Shown piece by piece: positions 1 to 8,944 of a stretch of DNA of 64,000 nucleotides (positions are counted from its first letter, which is position 1; the number at the start of each line of letters is the position of its first letter). Both the position numbers and the translations under genes were made by a program. This DNA is from Gammaproteobacteria bacterium (GTDB lineage Bacteria; Pseudomonadota; Gammaproteobacteria; Nitrococcales; Nitrococcaceae), in assembly GCA_030433275.1 (NCBI GenBank), contig JAUILK010000008.1, positions 21,077 to 85,076 on the forward strand. Direction: 5' to 3'. The notes under the pieces are model-generated. The model did no database searches. It was not told the DNA's origin and was given only the letters and a program-made list of their open reading frames with translations.

Positions 1-141
1 AACTTCCGGGTAACGGGTGGCGAGGAAACGTTGGGCCCGTTCCTCCGCCTGCTCGATCACTCCGGTGAGATCCCAAAGCGTGAAATCAAGATCGAAAGTA
101 ATCGCCTTTACCGCAGCGCCAAACCGCATACGCTCGATCAT
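1..141 (-). CDS. HAD-superfamily hydrolase, N-terminal fragment (cut by window edge)
   Basis: The first 47 codons of a gene that runs off the left edge. The translation carries HAD motif I, FDLDFTLWD at about residues 15-23, with the DxDxT signature whose first Asp is the phosphoryl-accepting nucleophile in this superfamily. HAD enzymes of this kind dephosphorylate small phosphorylated metabolites, but the substrate cannot be told from this piece. The ATG overlaps the dnaQ stop in an ATGA arrangement, so the gene is probably translationally coupled as the last visible member of the methyltransferase-rnhA-dnaQ operon. Confident about the family, not about the specific function. Confidence 0.7.
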   Translation of the reverse strand, partial: MIERMRFGAAVKAITFDLDFTLWDLTGVIEQAEERAQRFLATRYPEV

Positions 142-875
142 GCCTCCTCACCCGCCTCGCGCTCGAGCCGTCGCCACACGCAAGAGCCGCCCACCGCTTG
201 ATCCAACTCGTCCAACCACCGCCGATGCTCGGCCTGCTCCGCCGGGCTAGCCTGCACCACCGGCAGCCGGGGCCGCGCGGGGTCGAGTCGGCGCATCCCG
301 CCCGCGAGCGCCGAATCAGCGGATAGTTTTGCGCCGCTCTCCAACGACAGCGCGGTCTGCCCGCCGGTCATGGCTAAGTAGACTTCGGCCAGCAATTCGG
401 CGTCGAGTAGCGCTCCGTGCAGACTCCGCTGCGCGTTGTCAACAGCGTATCGGGAACATAAAGCATCCAGGCTATTACGCTGACCGGGGTGGCGTTCACG
501 CGCGAGCGCCAGCGTGTCCGTCACCTGACAGTAATCGGTCAGCCGCCCCCAACTACCGGCCAAACGACTGAGTTCATGGTCGAGGAAGCCGACATCGAAG
601 GGAGCATTATGAATGATCAGCTCGGCATCCCGGATGAATTCGATAAAATCCGAGGCGATCTCGCAAAAACGCGGCTTGTCGGTGAGGAATTCGTTAGTGA
701 TCCCATGCACCTCGATCGCGCCCATTTCCACTTCCCGGTCGGGATTGAGATAGTGGTGAAAGGTACGCCCGGTCGCCCGGCGATAACACAGCTCGTAGCA
801 ACCGATTTCGATAACTCGGTGACCATCCGCGGGCTCCAGCCCCGTCGTCTCCGTATCCAGCACAATCTGGCGCAT
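138..875 (-). CDS. dnaQ: DNA polymerase III epsilon subunit (3'-5' proofreading exonuclease)
   Basis: A 245-residue DEDDh exonuclease, the proofreading subunit of the replicative polymerase. Motif ExoI is DTETTG (D7, E9), ExoII lies in HNAPFDVGFLDHE (about residues 89-101), and ExoIII is H153...D158 in LHGALLDAELL. The length fits the family (E. coli about 243). An upstream in-frame ATG would add 43 residues that match nothing in the family and would run back into rnhA, so the start at 875 directly before RQIVLDTETTG is preferred. It lies 22 bp after rnhA, reproducing the common rnhA-dnaQ pairing. Its stop overlaps the start of the downstream HAD gene. Confidence 0.95.
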   Translation of the reverse strand: MRQIVLDTETTGLEPADGHRVIEIGCYELCYRRATGRTFHHYLNPDREVEMGAIEVHGITNEFLTDKPRFCEIASDFIEFIRDAELIIHNAPFDVGFLDHELSRLAGSWGRLTDYCQVTDTLALARERHPGQRNSLDALCSRYAVDNAQRSLHGALLDAELLAEVYLAMTGGQTALSLESGAKLSADSALAGGMRRLDPARPRLPVVQASPAEQAEHRRWLDELDQAVGGSCVWRRLEREAGEEA

Positions 876-897
876 CGCTCGATTTACCCCTGCAAAT

Positions 898-1341
898 TCA
901 GCCTCTTGCCAGCATTTCGTCGACGCCTTGGTTTGCCAGACGATCGGCCTGTTCGTTTCCGGGGTGTCCGTCGTGTCCCCGAACCCACCGCCAGTCGATT
1001 TCATGATGCGCGGCCAAGATATCCAGGCGCTGCCATAAATCGGCGTTCTTCACGGGCTTGCGCTCCGCGGTACGCCAACCGCGGCGCTTCCAATTGGGCA
1101 GCCACTCGGTGATTCCGCGGCGCAGATACTGTGAATCGGTGGTCAGCACCACCCGGCACGGTCGCTTCAAACTCTCCAGCGCTTGAATCGCAGCGGTCAA
1201 CTCCATGCGGTTGTTGGTAGTCTGCGCCGCGCCACCATACAGACTCTTCTCGTATCCTCCGTAACGCAGCACAACCCCCCATCCACCGGGTCCCGGATTG
1301 CCGCGGCAGGCGCCGTCGGTATAGATTTCAACCAGCGCCAT
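898..1341 (-). CDS. rnhA: Ribonuclease HI
   Basis: A 147-residue type 1 RNase H, which cuts the RNA strand of RNA:DNA hybrids. The four metal-binding acidic residues are visible: Asp in [11 protein letters not shown] near the N-terminus, Glu in NNRMEL (about 47), Asp in TTDSQY (about 69) and the C-terminal Asp in [10 protein letters not shown]. The conserved catalytic-loop His is in [11 protein letters not shown]. Full length for the bacterial family (E. coli 155). The start overlaps the end of the upstream methyltransferase by 14 bp, and dnaQ follows 22 bp downstream, so all three are probably one transcript. Confidence 0.96.
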   Translation of the reverse strand: MALVEIYTDGACRGNPGPGGWGVVLRYGGYEKSLYGGAAQTTNNRMELTAAIQALESLKRPCRVVLTTDSQYLRRGITEWLPNWKRRGWRTAERKPVKNADLWQRLDILAAHHEIDWRWVRGHDGHPGNEQADRLANQGVDEMLARG

Positions 1342-2062
1342 TCACTCGACTCCGAGCGCTCGGCTGCTCCAAACCATTCGGTACGACGGTCAGGCGTGGC
1401 CGGCTTACCGGCTGAGCCGGAATCATACCGGTCACGCGCTTATGGCCGACCGTCAGATAAATGCCACCGAACCAACCCAGGTAGCGTGGTCCTACTTCTT
1501 CGAGCCGCCGCAGACGCCCGAGCATGGCGCGGTTATTCACTGGGGGGCGGAAATACAACCGCTCCCGGCACTCGATTTTCAATCCCAGCAGCGTCATCCA
1601 ATCCTCGATGCGCGCTTGCGAGCGATAACGCCCCGTCCACGGCGGACCACAGCAGCGGCGCCTGGTGAACAGGTAGCGCAGGCCCCATAAGCTAAACGGG
1701 TTGAACCCTAAAACCAGCATGTGCCCCTCCGGACTCAGCACCCGTTCGCCTTCACGCAGGATCTGATGCGGATTATCGCTGAATTCCAGCTGATGGATGA
1801 GCACGACCACATCCATGGTTTCGTTCTGGAACGGCAGCTCAATCGGCGATGCGGCGATATCCACCGGTCCGCCCGGCCAGTTTTCCAACACCCACTGACG
1901 CGCGCCGCAGAACAATGCCGGACGTTGCCCACCACCGAACCCACCCACCTGCAACACACGACGAGCATAGAGACAAGCCAGTCGTTGACTGAGCAACCGA
2001 CATTCAGCCTCGACCACGGAGTAGCCCAAAGGAGTACAGAACCACTCGTGAATGCCCTTCAT
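1328..2062 (-). CDS. Class I SAM-dependent methyltransferase (YafS-like position)
   Basis: A protein of about 244 residues with a Rossmann-type methyltransferase core (Methyltransf_11-like). A weak motif I is seen at [11 protein letters not shown], an acidic/PF segment at [15 protein letters not shown], and a motif near [19 protein letters not shown]. The NPFS(L)WG segment is typical of the uncharacterised methyltransferases found between gloB and rnhA in many gammaproteobacteria (yafS in E. coli). The substrate is unknown. The start at 2062 ([13 protein letters not shown]) is chosen because the family normally begins with a W..TPLG segment; an in-frame start at 2107 exists. Divergent from gloB and overlapping rnhA by 14 bp. 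Confidence 0.8.
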   Translation of the reverse strand: MKGIHEWFCTPLGYSVVEAECRLLSQRLACLYARRVLQVGGFGGGQRPALFCGARQWVLENWPGGPVDIAASPIELPFQNETMDVVVLIHQLEFSDNPHQILREGERVLSPEGHMLVLGFNPFSLWGLRYLFTRRRCCGPPWTGRYRSQARIEDWMTLLGLKIECRERLYFRPPVNNRAMLGRLRRLEEVGPRYLGWFGGIYLTVGHKRVTGMIPAQPVSRPRLTVVPNGLEQPSARSRVNGAG

Positions 2063-2301
2063 AGCGCACAAGAACTCAAATCGGATCTGCAAACAACACG
2101 GCAACACCCAGGATACCGCGCCCGACGATTGCCGTCAGCCGCTATTCTAACCGCTGAGCCCAGTTCCTAAATGCCGGTAGTTTCGTAACCCATCAGGTAC
2201 TGGGAGGGCTGGCTCTGAAAACTGTAGGGACTCGATCCGTGAGAGTGCACGACCCGCGTCCGGGTTTATTCCACGACGTAAACTCGTTACCATCGGTCCC
2301 C

Positions 2302-3075
2302 ATGATAGATCCAGCATTTCCACTTAGGGCCTTCCGAGATAACTATATTTGGGCGCTGCACGATGCGCAGAAACAGCGCGTCTGCGTGGTCGATCCGGGC
2401 GATCCGGATCCTGTCCTGCGCTTTCTGAAACAGGAGAGACTCGAACTCACCGGCATTCTAGCAACGCATCACCATGCAGATCATGTCGGCGGAATCACAC
2501 GGCTTTTGAAAGAACATTCGGTACCTGTCTACGGCCCCGCCAAAGAGCCTATCCCGGGATTGACTCATCCGCTCGGCGAGGGTGATCGAGTACGCTTGGA
2601 GGCACAGGACCTCGAGTTCGAAGTCTTGGACGTGCCCGGTCATACCGCTGGACACATCGCCTATGTCGGGCATCAGATGCTGCTGTGCGGCGATACCTTG
2701 TTCGCAGCGGGCTGCGGCCGAATCTTCGAAGGCACAGCGGAGCAGATGTATACTTCCTTGTGCAAGTTTGCCGAGCTCGATAACCGTACACGAGTCTATT
2801 GCGCGCACGAATACACCCAGGAGAACCTACGTTTCGCCGTCACGGTCGAACCTGATAACACAGCGGTCTGGGAACGTTATACACACATTCGAACCATGCG
2901 GGCCAACGACGAGATTACCTTGCCCTCCACCATTGGCATCGAGCTCGAAACCAATCCCTTTCTACGCCCCGATATCGCGACTGTGAAACGGTTGGCAGAG
3001 CAACATTCGGGCCGTAAGCTAACCTCCCCTGTAGACGTATTCGCCGCCGTGCGGGCCTGGAAAGACACCTTCTAA
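2302..3075 (+). CDS. gloB: Hydroxyacylglutathione hydrolase (glyoxalase II)
   Basis: A 257-residue metallo-beta-lactamase-fold enzyme that hydrolyses S-lactoylglutathione to lactate and glutathione, the second step of methylglyoxal detoxification. The binuclear metal motif THHHADHVGG lies near residues 53-62. Further ligands are in DVPGHTAGH, LLCGDTLFAAGCGR and the C-terminal region YCAHEYTQENLRFA. The C-terminal glyoxalase II domain (TNPFLR, PVDVFAAVRAWKD) is complete. The start at 2302 (MIDPAFPLRAFRDNYIW) matches the family; the reading frame stays open upstream to 2239 without similarity. Divergent from the methyltransferase-rnhA-dnaQ operon, as in related bacteria. Confidence 0.93.
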   Translation: MIDPAFPLRAFRDNYIWALHDAQKQRVCVVDPGDPDPVLRFLKQERLELTGILATHHHADHVGGITRLLKEHSVPVYGPAKEPIPGLTHPLGEGDRVRLEAQDLEFEVLDVPGHTAGHIAYVGHQMLLCGDTLFAAGCGRIFEGTAEQMYTSLCKFAELDNRTRVYCAHEYTQENLRFAVTVEPDNTAVWERYTHIRTMRANDEITLPSTIGIELETNPFLRPDIATVKRLAEQHSGRKLTSPVDVFAAVRAWKDTF

Positions 3076-3166
3076 GCGTCCCTAAAAAAACTGATTCCAA
3101 ACTCGATTCGGCTAGACTATGAACATATAGCTACAAAAATCTTAAGATCAATAAGGAGACTCGGGG

Positions 3167-4783
3167 GTGGGGGCAAACGCTTTGGTCGCAGGCGTAAGGG
3201 CGATCGGTGCGGGTTCGACCGCCGTATTACTGCTCGTCGGTTGCGCCCAAGTGGAAGTTGAGCACACCAGCTCAGATCCACCGCCGTCCGCTCAAGAGGC
3301 CGAAACTCACTCCCCAACAGAGCGCGCGCCGCAAAACGACACACCTAACAACCTTCCTGCGACAGCATCGCCTGACCATCCAGCCGATCTCTGGACTCGC
3401 ATACGAAAAGGCTTCGCGCTACCCGAGGCCGGTGAGCAACCGTTGGTGCGCCAAGAAATCGCGTATTTCACCGGCCGTCAGGACTACGTGGACCGCGTCG
3501 CCAAGCGCGCCCGGCCTTATCTATCCTATATCGTACAAGCGCTGGAGCAACGCGGCATGCCGACGGAGATCGCGCTGCTGCCAATCGTCGAAAGCGCTTT
3601 CCGCCCATTCGCTTATTCGGCGGGACAGGCTGCGGGTATTTGGCAGTTTATTCCGACCACTGCGGAATACTACGGGCTACAACAGAACTGGTGGTATGAT
3701 GGCCGACGCGATGTGATCGCCGCCACCCAAGCCGCACTCGATTATCTACAGCGGCTCGACGAACTCTTCGCCGGTGACTGGTTATTGGCCATCGCCGCTT
3801 ACAACGCAGGCGAGGGTACTGTCCTAAGGGCGGTCAAACGTAACGCCGCCCAAGGCCAACGCACGGACTTTTGGCATCTTGATTTACCCTTGGAGACCGA
3901 AACTTACGTCCCACGGTTGCTTGCCTTGCGCAGTCTCATCGCCACGCCGCTCGCCTATGGCCTGAGGCTCCCGACGATATCGGATGAGCTTCCGATTGCC
4001 GTCGTAGAAATCCGCTCTCAGATCGATCTGGCGCTGGCCGCGCAACTCGCAGGGCTTAGTGTTGCCGATCTCTACCAGCTCAATCCCGGCTACAACCGTT
4101 GGGCGACAGCGCCGGATGGCCCGCACCGGCTGGTGTTGCCGGTAGACCGGGTGGGGCGATTCAAGCAAGGGCTCGCCGCAATCCCATCGGAGGAACGTGT
4201 GCACTGGCGGCGCCATCGGGTAGTACGAGGCGACACGCTCAGCGGGCTTGCGCAGCGCTACCATACGACGCCTGCCGTCCTGAAAGCCATCAACGGATTG
4301 CGCAACAACCGCATCCGCACCGGCAGCCACCTGCTCATACCACTGAACCGGCGATCAGCCAGAGCCGCTGCTGCGGCGCTCAATTCGAACGGCCAGCGCG
4401 CTTCGAATCGGCCAACGATCTACACCATCCAGCGCGGTGATAGCCTATGGGGAATCGCTCAGGCACACCAGACCACGGTGAGCCAGCTCTGCCGTTTGAA
4501 TCAAATCGCTCCAGACAGTGCGCTCCATCCAGGCCAGACCCTGGTCCTGGGAAAAGCACGATCAAGCGCAGCCGCCTTAGCCAACATGCAGCATTCAGAG
4601 GCGATCCAGCTAGTCCGGTATACGGTCCAACGCGGTGACTCGCTCTATCAAATCGCCCAACGCTTCAAGGTGACCGTCGGCGAACTGCGGCACTGGAACG
4701 ACCTGCCCAAGGGGCAATTCCTGCAGCCCGGCCAGAGACTGCAACTGCACGTGGACGTCACCCATCTCAGCGACCGGCGCTGA
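3167..4783 (+). CDS. mltD: Membrane-bound lytic murein transglycosylase D with three LysM repeats
   Basis: A 538-residue lipoprotein that cleaves peptidoglycan glycan strands by forming 1,6-anhydromuropeptides. A GTG start is preceded by an aaggag RBS with 8-base spacing. A lipobox-like LLLVGC places the lipidated Cys at residue 26. The SLT domain carries the catalytic Glu in LPIVESAFRPFAYS (E142), then AAGIWQFIPTTAEYYGL and the NAGEG motif. The C-terminal third holds three LysM peptidoglycan-binding repeats, each opening with a V-x-RGD or I-x-RGD segment (VVRGDTLSGLA, IQRGDSLWGIA, VQRGDSLYQIA). Downstream of gloB, as often seen in gammaproteobacteria. Confidence 0.93.
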   Translation: MGANALVAGVRAIGAGSTAVLLLVGCAQVEVEHTSSDPPPSAQEAETHSPTERAPQNDTPNNLPATASPDHPADLWTRIRKGFALPEAGEQPLVRQEIAYFTGRQDYVDRVAKRARPYLSYIVQALEQRGMPTEIALLPIVESAFRPFAYSAGQAAGIWQFIPTTAEYYGLQQNWWYDGRRDVIAATQAALDYLQRLDELFAGDWLLAIAAYNAGEGTVLRAVKRNAAQGQRTDFWHLDLPLETETYVPRLLALRSLIATPLAYGLRLPTISDELPIAVVEIRSQIDLALAAQLAGLSVADLYQLNPGYNRWATAPDGPHRLVLPVDRVGRFKQGLAAIPSEERVHWRRHRVVRGDTLSGLAQRYHTTPAVLKAINGLRNNRIRTGSHLLIPLNRRSARAAAAALNSNGQRASNRPTIYTIQRGDSLWGIAQAHQTTVSQLCRLNQIAPDSALHPGQTLVLGKARSSAAALANMQHSEAIQLVRYTVQRGDSLYQIAQRFKVTVGELRHWNDLPKGQFLQPGQRLQLHVDVTHLSDRR

Positions 4784-4814
4784 TATCCGCAGGCTGCAGA
4801 ACCCTCAACAAAAC

Positions 4815-4829
4815 CCATCTTGCAGATGG
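4815..4829. terminator. Weak hairpin between convergent mltD and minE
   Basis: A 6-bp perfect stem CCATCT-TGC-AGATGG lies between the convergent ends of mltD and minE. It has A-rich and T-containing flanks on both sides but no clear T-run. It could act as a modest bidirectional terminator; the assignment is weak. Confidence 0.3.
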
Positions 4830-4853
4830 TTCTCTACCCTAGCGGAGGTAAAC

Positions 4854-5141
4854 TCAACGTACTCGAGCGGAAGTCTCCGTGCCGTCTGGAAGCGTGATGT
4901 TGAGCTCTAAAACCTCGCAATCACCTTCTTGATCCAGCTGCATGCGCACAGCGTTGCGGTCAACCTGAATATACTTTCGAACAACCGCCAGCAGTTCATC
5001 CTGCAGCATGGGCAGATAGTCTGGCCCCCCAGCGCACTGCAGGCGTTCGCGGGCGACGATGATCTGCAGCCGCTCCTTGGCGCGCGCCGCACTCGACGCA
5101 TTTTTTTTGCGCTGGGAGCGGAAATAGCTCAAAAAACTCAT
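4854..5141 (-). CDS. minE: Cell division topological specificity factor MinE
   Basis: A 95-residue MinE. The N-terminal membrane/MinD-interacting segment begins MSFLSYFRSQRKKNASSAAR and is followed by the MinD-stimulating helix (AKERLQIIVARER) and the C-terminal topological-specificity domain (YLPMLQDELLAVVRKYIQVD). It stimulates the MinD ATPase and drives the pole-to-pole oscillation that confines MinCD to the poles. The ATG overlaps the minD stop by 4 bp, so translation is coupled. Last gene of a minC-minD-minE operon read leftwards. Confidence 0.96.
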   Translation of the reverse strand: MSFLSYFRSQRKKNASSAARAKERLQIIVARERLQCAGGPDYLPMLQDELLAVVRKYIQVDRNAVRMQLDQEGDCEVLELNITLPDGTETSARVR

Positions 5142-5953
5142 GCGCTAGAGCCCCCAAAGAGCCGTCCGAACAATCCCTTCTTCTCGGTCAAAAACCGATG
5201 CTCGCGCTCCTCACCGAGGAAGCGCGCCACTGCATCCTGGTAAGCTTGGCCGGCATCGGAGCGGGCTTCCAGTATCACCGGCATGCCGGAATTGGAGGCA
5301 TTGAGCACCGTCGTGGACTCCGGTATAACGCCTAACAGTTCGATCGCCAGAATCTCCTGAACATCCTCGACGCTGAGCATTTCGCCCTTACCCACCCGTG
5401 ATGGCGCATAGCGGGTCACCAACAACCGCTCTCGTACCGACGGTTCGCCACGCTCGGCACGTCGGGTTTTACTGGCCAGCAGTCCAAGGACCCGGTCGGA
5501 GTCTCGCACTGAAGAGACTTCGGGGTTGGTTACCACAATGGCCTCGTCGGCAAAATACATGGCGAGGTAGGCGCCGCGCTCAATGCCGGCCGGTGAGTCA
5601 CAGATAATGTAGTCGAACTCTTCGCTGAGTTCGTCGAGCACCCGCTCTACCCCTTCCGTCGTAAGCGCATCCTTATCCCGCGTTTGCGAGGCCGGCAGAA
5701 TAAAGAGCCCGGGGATGCGCTTATCTTTGATCAGAGCCTGCTTGAGGGCCGCCTCCCCGTTGATGACGTTTATGAAATCGTAGACCACTCGGCGCTCGCA
5801 ACCCATGATTAGATCCAGGCTGCGCAGCCCTACATCGAAATCGATTACAGCAGTTCGTCTACCGGCACTTGCCAGCCCGGCTGCAAAGGCGGCGCTGGTG
5901 GTGGTTTTCCCTACCCCACCCTTGCCAGAAGTCACGACGATAATTCTCGTCAC
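5138..5953 (-). CDS. minD: Septum site-determining ATPase MinD
   Basis: A 271-residue deviant-Walker-A ATPase of the ParA/MinD family. The signature GKGGVGKTT covers residues 10-18, with the signature Lys at 11 and the P-loop Lys at 16. DFDVGLRSLDLIMGCERR and the Walker B region YIICDSPAGIE are present. The C-terminus EKKGLFGRLFGG is the amphipathic membrane-targeting helix. ATP-bound MinD recruits MinC to the membrane and is released by MinE. It overlaps minE by 4 bp and lies 114 bp downstream of minC. Confidence 0.97.
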   Translation of the reverse strand: MTRIIVVTSGKGGVGKTTTSAAFAAGLASAGRRTAVIDFDVGLRSLDLIMGCERRVVYDFINVINGEAALKQALIKDKRIPGLFILPASQTRDKDALTTEGVERVLDELSEEFDYIICDSPAGIERGAYLAMYFADEAIVVTNPEVSSVRDSDRVLGLLASKTRRAERGEPSVRERLLVTRYAPSRVGKGEMLSVEDVQEILAIELLGVIPESTTVLNASNSGMPVILEARSDAGQAYQDAVARFLGEEREHRFLTEKKGLFGRLFGGSSA

Positions 5954-6067
5954 GTTGTTTCCCTCCCCCGAAGATTCGGTGGCTATACCAGCCCTTTGCT
6001 TATACGATCGACGATCCAGCGGGGTTTCGCCGTGTTGCTCCTCCCCGATAAACCGCTCAGCTACCTT

Positions 6068-6790
6068 TTAGCCAAGTGGCGCAACGTACAGCGAATCGCC
6101 TTGCAGAAAGATTTGCACCTGGCGGCCCCGATCAGCCTCACCGATCTGCTCGCTCACCTGGTAGTGCCCGGCGATGGCGATCAACTCTGCGTTCAAGCTT
6201 TGACAGAAAATTCGCGCCTCGGTATTGCCCTGAACACCCGCCAAAGCACGCCCCCGTAATGCACCATAAACATGGATATTGCCATCGGCAAGCAGCTCCG
6301 CCCCTGGACTTACCGATGAGAGGACGACCAAATCACCCCCGCGGGCATAGATTTGTTGGCCGGAGCGCACCGGCTGCTGCACGATACGCCCCGGCACCGA
6401 GCTGACTTCGGCAGGCGGAGCCGATCCATCGTAACGCTGCGGCTCCGGACTGTCCGCGAGCTGGCGCAGGATTCCCAGGCCGGTCTCGGTGGCCAAGCGC
6501 TCGAGATCCTCTCCCGCGCCCCTGAGCGCAATGGGTACTAGCGCTCTGCGGCGCAGCTCCACGAGCAACGCTGCCAGGCGCGATGCCGACAATTCCGTAG
6601 CGACCGGCTGTGGATCCAAAACGAGCGGTAACGCGCGAAGCAAATCGGGTGCGGCCGCCATCCGCTCATCCAACTGTCTGACGAGGGTTTCGATGTCGGT
6701 ACTGCTCAGGCGCAGTACAGTTAAGGTCACCATCCGACCTTTCAGATCGAAAGTGGCCGCCCGGGATTCAGGAATTATTTGCGAGGCCAT
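6068..6790 (-). CDS. minC: Septum formation inhibitor MinC
   Basis: A 240-residue FtsZ polymerisation inhibitor. The N-terminal domain (about residues 1-110) is the FtsZ-antagonising fold. A linker follows, then a C-terminal right-handed beta-helix domain from IVQQPVRSGQQIYARGGDLVVLSSVSPGAELLADG onward; this includes HVYGALRGRALAG, the conserved MinD-binding face. First gene of the min operon. The 100 bp upstream lie between it and the end of htpG and presumably hold its promoter, though no convincing -35/-10 pair stands out. Confidence 0.94.
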   Translation of the reverse strand: MASQIIPESRAATFDLKGRMVTLTVLRLSSTDIETLVRQLDERMAAAPDLLRALPLVLDPQPVATELSASRLAALLVELRRRALVPIALRGAGEDLERLATETGLGILRQLADSPEPQRYDGSAPPAEVSSVPGRIVQQPVRSGQQIYARGGDLVVLSSVSPGAELLADGNIHVYGALRGRALAGVQGNTEARIFCQSLNAELIAIAGHYQVSEQIGEADRGRQVQIFLQGDSLYVAPLG

Positions 6791-6894
6791 GTGCTTCCCT
6801 TGGCCGATTCGGAATGGATCAGCGCGCCCCGTAGGCTATATTCCCATTTACCTGAGCGGGGCGGCGCATCCGGTTTTTATAACGCGACCATCCA

Positions 6895-8832
6895 TTAGCC
6901 GCAAGCGTAACGCGTACTGAGCAGCCCATTCAAACGCTGAACGAAGGCAGCCGGATCTTCCAGTTGCCCACCTTCGTTCAACACGGCTTGTTCGAAGAGC
7001 AGCTTCGCCCAATCCTCGAAACGCCCATCGTCCTTCCCTTCCTTGAGCCGGCGAACAATTTCATGTTCCGGGTTAATCTCCAAGGCCGGCTTACCGGCCG
7101 GCAGCGGCTGACCGGCAGAGCGTAGCATGCGCATCACACCCGCGCCGAGTTCGTGCTCACCCACTACCAAGCATGCCGGCGAATCGGTCAACCGATGGCT
7201 TACCCGGACATCAGCAACATGCTCATCGAGCGTTTCGCGCAGCCGCCCAACCAGATTCTTGTACTCTTCTTGAGCCTGCTGCAAGGCCGCTTTACTCTCG
7301 GCATCTTCCAAACCACCCAGATCGAGCTCACCTTTGGCGACCGAGTGGAGGGGTTTCCCATTGTACTCAAGCAGATAGGTCACCAGCCATTCGTCCACTG
7401 GTTCGTGGAGCAGCAAAACCTCCAATCCTTTCTTGTTGAAGACCTCAAGATGCGGACTCCGGCGCGCGCCGCCCAAAGTCTCCGCCGTCACATAATAGAT
7501 CGCCTTTTGCTCGGGTTTCATGCGCTTGATGTAATCTTCGAGCGAGACATTGGCTTGCTCGCTGGTTTCATGTGTCGAGCAAAAGCGCAATAAACCGGCG
7601 ATGCGCTCTCGATTGCCGGTGTCCTCGACAACGCCTTCCTTGAGTACGGTACCAAAGCGGGTCCAAAACTCTTGATAATTTTTGGGCTCCTTTTTCGCCA
7701 TCTTCTCCAGCAACTCCAGAATTCGGCGAATCGAGCCGGCACGGATAGTATCGATCAGGCGATTGTGCTGAAGCAGCTCGCGGGAGACGTTCAACGGCAG
7801 ATCATCGGTATCCACGATGCCCCGCACGAAGCGCAAATAGCGCGGCATCAGGTGTTTGGTGTCCTCCATCACGAACACCCGGCGCACGTAGAGTTTCACC
7901 CCACGAGTCTGCTCGCGCGCATACAGATCAATCGGGCGCAGGCTCGGGATGTAGAGCAAGGCTGTGTAGGGATGCGCACCCTCGACTTTGTAATGAACCC
8001 AGTTCTGCGGCTCTTCGTAGTCATGGGCGACGTGCTTGTAGAATTCGATGTACTCCGGATCGGAAATCTCGATCTTAGGGCGCATCCAAAGTGCGGAGGC
8101 GCGATTCACCGTCTCCTCTGTCGGCTGCTCGCTTGGCTCGGAGGCCGCCTCCTCTTTGGTTTCGTCCTTGGGCTTGTCCGCCGGCAACGCCGGCATGACG
8201 ATCGGGAGCGAGATGTGGTCGGAGTAGCGTCGAATAATCTCCCGCAACCGCTTCCCATCCAAGTATTCTTCTGCATCCATGCGCAGATGCAGTACCACCG
8301 CGGTACCGCGCTGGGTGCGGTGCTCGTATTCCACGGAGTAGGCACCCTCGCCGGCGGACTCCCAACGCACGCCGTACTCAGGATTTTCACCGGCTTTGCG
8401 CGTGTGCACAGTGACTCGGTCGGCGACGATAAATGCCGAGTAGAAGCCGACCCCGAACTGACCGATGAGCCGGGCGTCTTGCGCCTCGTCTCCAGTGAGC
8501 GAATCGATGAACGCGCGCGTTCCGGAACGGGCGATCGTACCGAGATTGCCCACTACATCGTCACGGCTCATACCAATGCCGTTATCGCTTATTGTGATGG
8601 TGCGCTCGGTAAGGTCGAAATCGACCCGAATCTTGAGCTCCGGATCGTCCTCGAGTAGCGACTCGTCACGCAGCGCGTCAAAGCGCAGCCGGTCGGTGGC
8701 GTCCGAGGCATTGGAAATCAGCTCGCGCAGAAAAGCTTCGCGGTTGCTGTACACTGATTGGATCATGAGCTTCAGCAGCTGCTGAACCTCGGCTTGGAAC
8801 TCGAGTGTTTCCTTCTCTGCCTGTACGGTCAT
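6895..8832 (-). CDS. htpG: Chaperone HtpG (Hsp90 family)
   Basis: A 645-residue bacterial Hsp90, an ATP-dependent chaperone dimer. The GHKL ATP-binding domain carries NASDATDRLRF, DNGIGMSRDD and GQFGVGFYSAFIVADRV. The middle domain includes LYVRRVFV and LPLNVSRELLQ. The C-terminal dimerisation domain is complete. A charged insert between the N-terminal and middle domains (PKDETKEEAASEPSEQPTEE) is the usual variable linker. The gene stands alone between minC and a DNA alkyltransferase gene. A sigma-32-type promoter lies upstream (see 8884-8912). Confidence 0.97.
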   Translation of the reverse strand: MTVQAEKETLEFQAEVQQLLKLMIQSVYSNREAFLRELISNASDATDRLRFDALRDESLLEDDPELKIRVDFDLTERTITISDNGIGMSRDDVVGNLGTIARSGTRAFIDSLTGDEAQDARLIGQFGVGFYSAFIVADRVTVHTRKAGENPEYGVRWESAGEGAYSVEYEHRTQRGTAVVLHLRMDAEEYLDGKRLREIIRRYSDHISLPIVMPALPADKPKDETKEEAASEPSEQPTEETVNRASALWMRPKIEISDPEYIEFYKHVAHDYEEPQNWVHYKVEGAHPYTALLYIPSLRPIDLYAREQTRGVKLYVRRVFVMEDTKHLMPRYLRFVRGIVDTDDLPLNVSRELLQHNRLIDTIRAGSIRRILELLEKMAKKEPKNYQEFWTRFGTVLKEGVVEDTGNRERIAGLLRFCSTHETSEQANVSLEDYIKRMKPEQKAIYYVTAETLGGARRSPHLEVFNKKGLEVLLLHEPVDEWLVTYLLEYNGKPLHSVAKGELDLGGLEDAESKAALQQAQEEYKNLVGRLRETLDEHVADVRVSHRLTDSPACLVVGEHELGAGVMRMLRSAGQPLPAGKPALEINPEHEIVRRLKEGKDDGRFEDWAKLLFEQAVLNEGGQLEDPAAFVQRLNGLLSTRYACG

Positions 8833-8883
8833 GTCTGATCAACCCCTAAACCCGTTGATAGCCGAATTCGATAAGTCCGATGG

Positions 8884-8912
8884 AAATGGGCGCACGCATG
8901 TAATAATTCAAG
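8884..8912 (-). promoter_or_regulatory. Sigma-32-type heat-shock promoter of htpG
   Basis: On the minus strand a perfect CTTGAA (8912-8907) is followed, after 15 bases, by GCCCATTT (8891-8884). This matches the RpoH -35 CTTGAA and all but one position of the -10 CCCCATNT. It lies about 50 bp before the htpG start codon, as expected for a heat-shock gene. Read by eye only. Confidence 0.65.
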
Positions 8913-8944
8913 CGCTGCGGCTCCTTAAGGCCTGCTAACAGCCG

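Noticed and set aside
489..1112. 207-codon plus-strand frame
   Set aside because: It is the complement of dnaQ and rnhA, whose motifs are clear.
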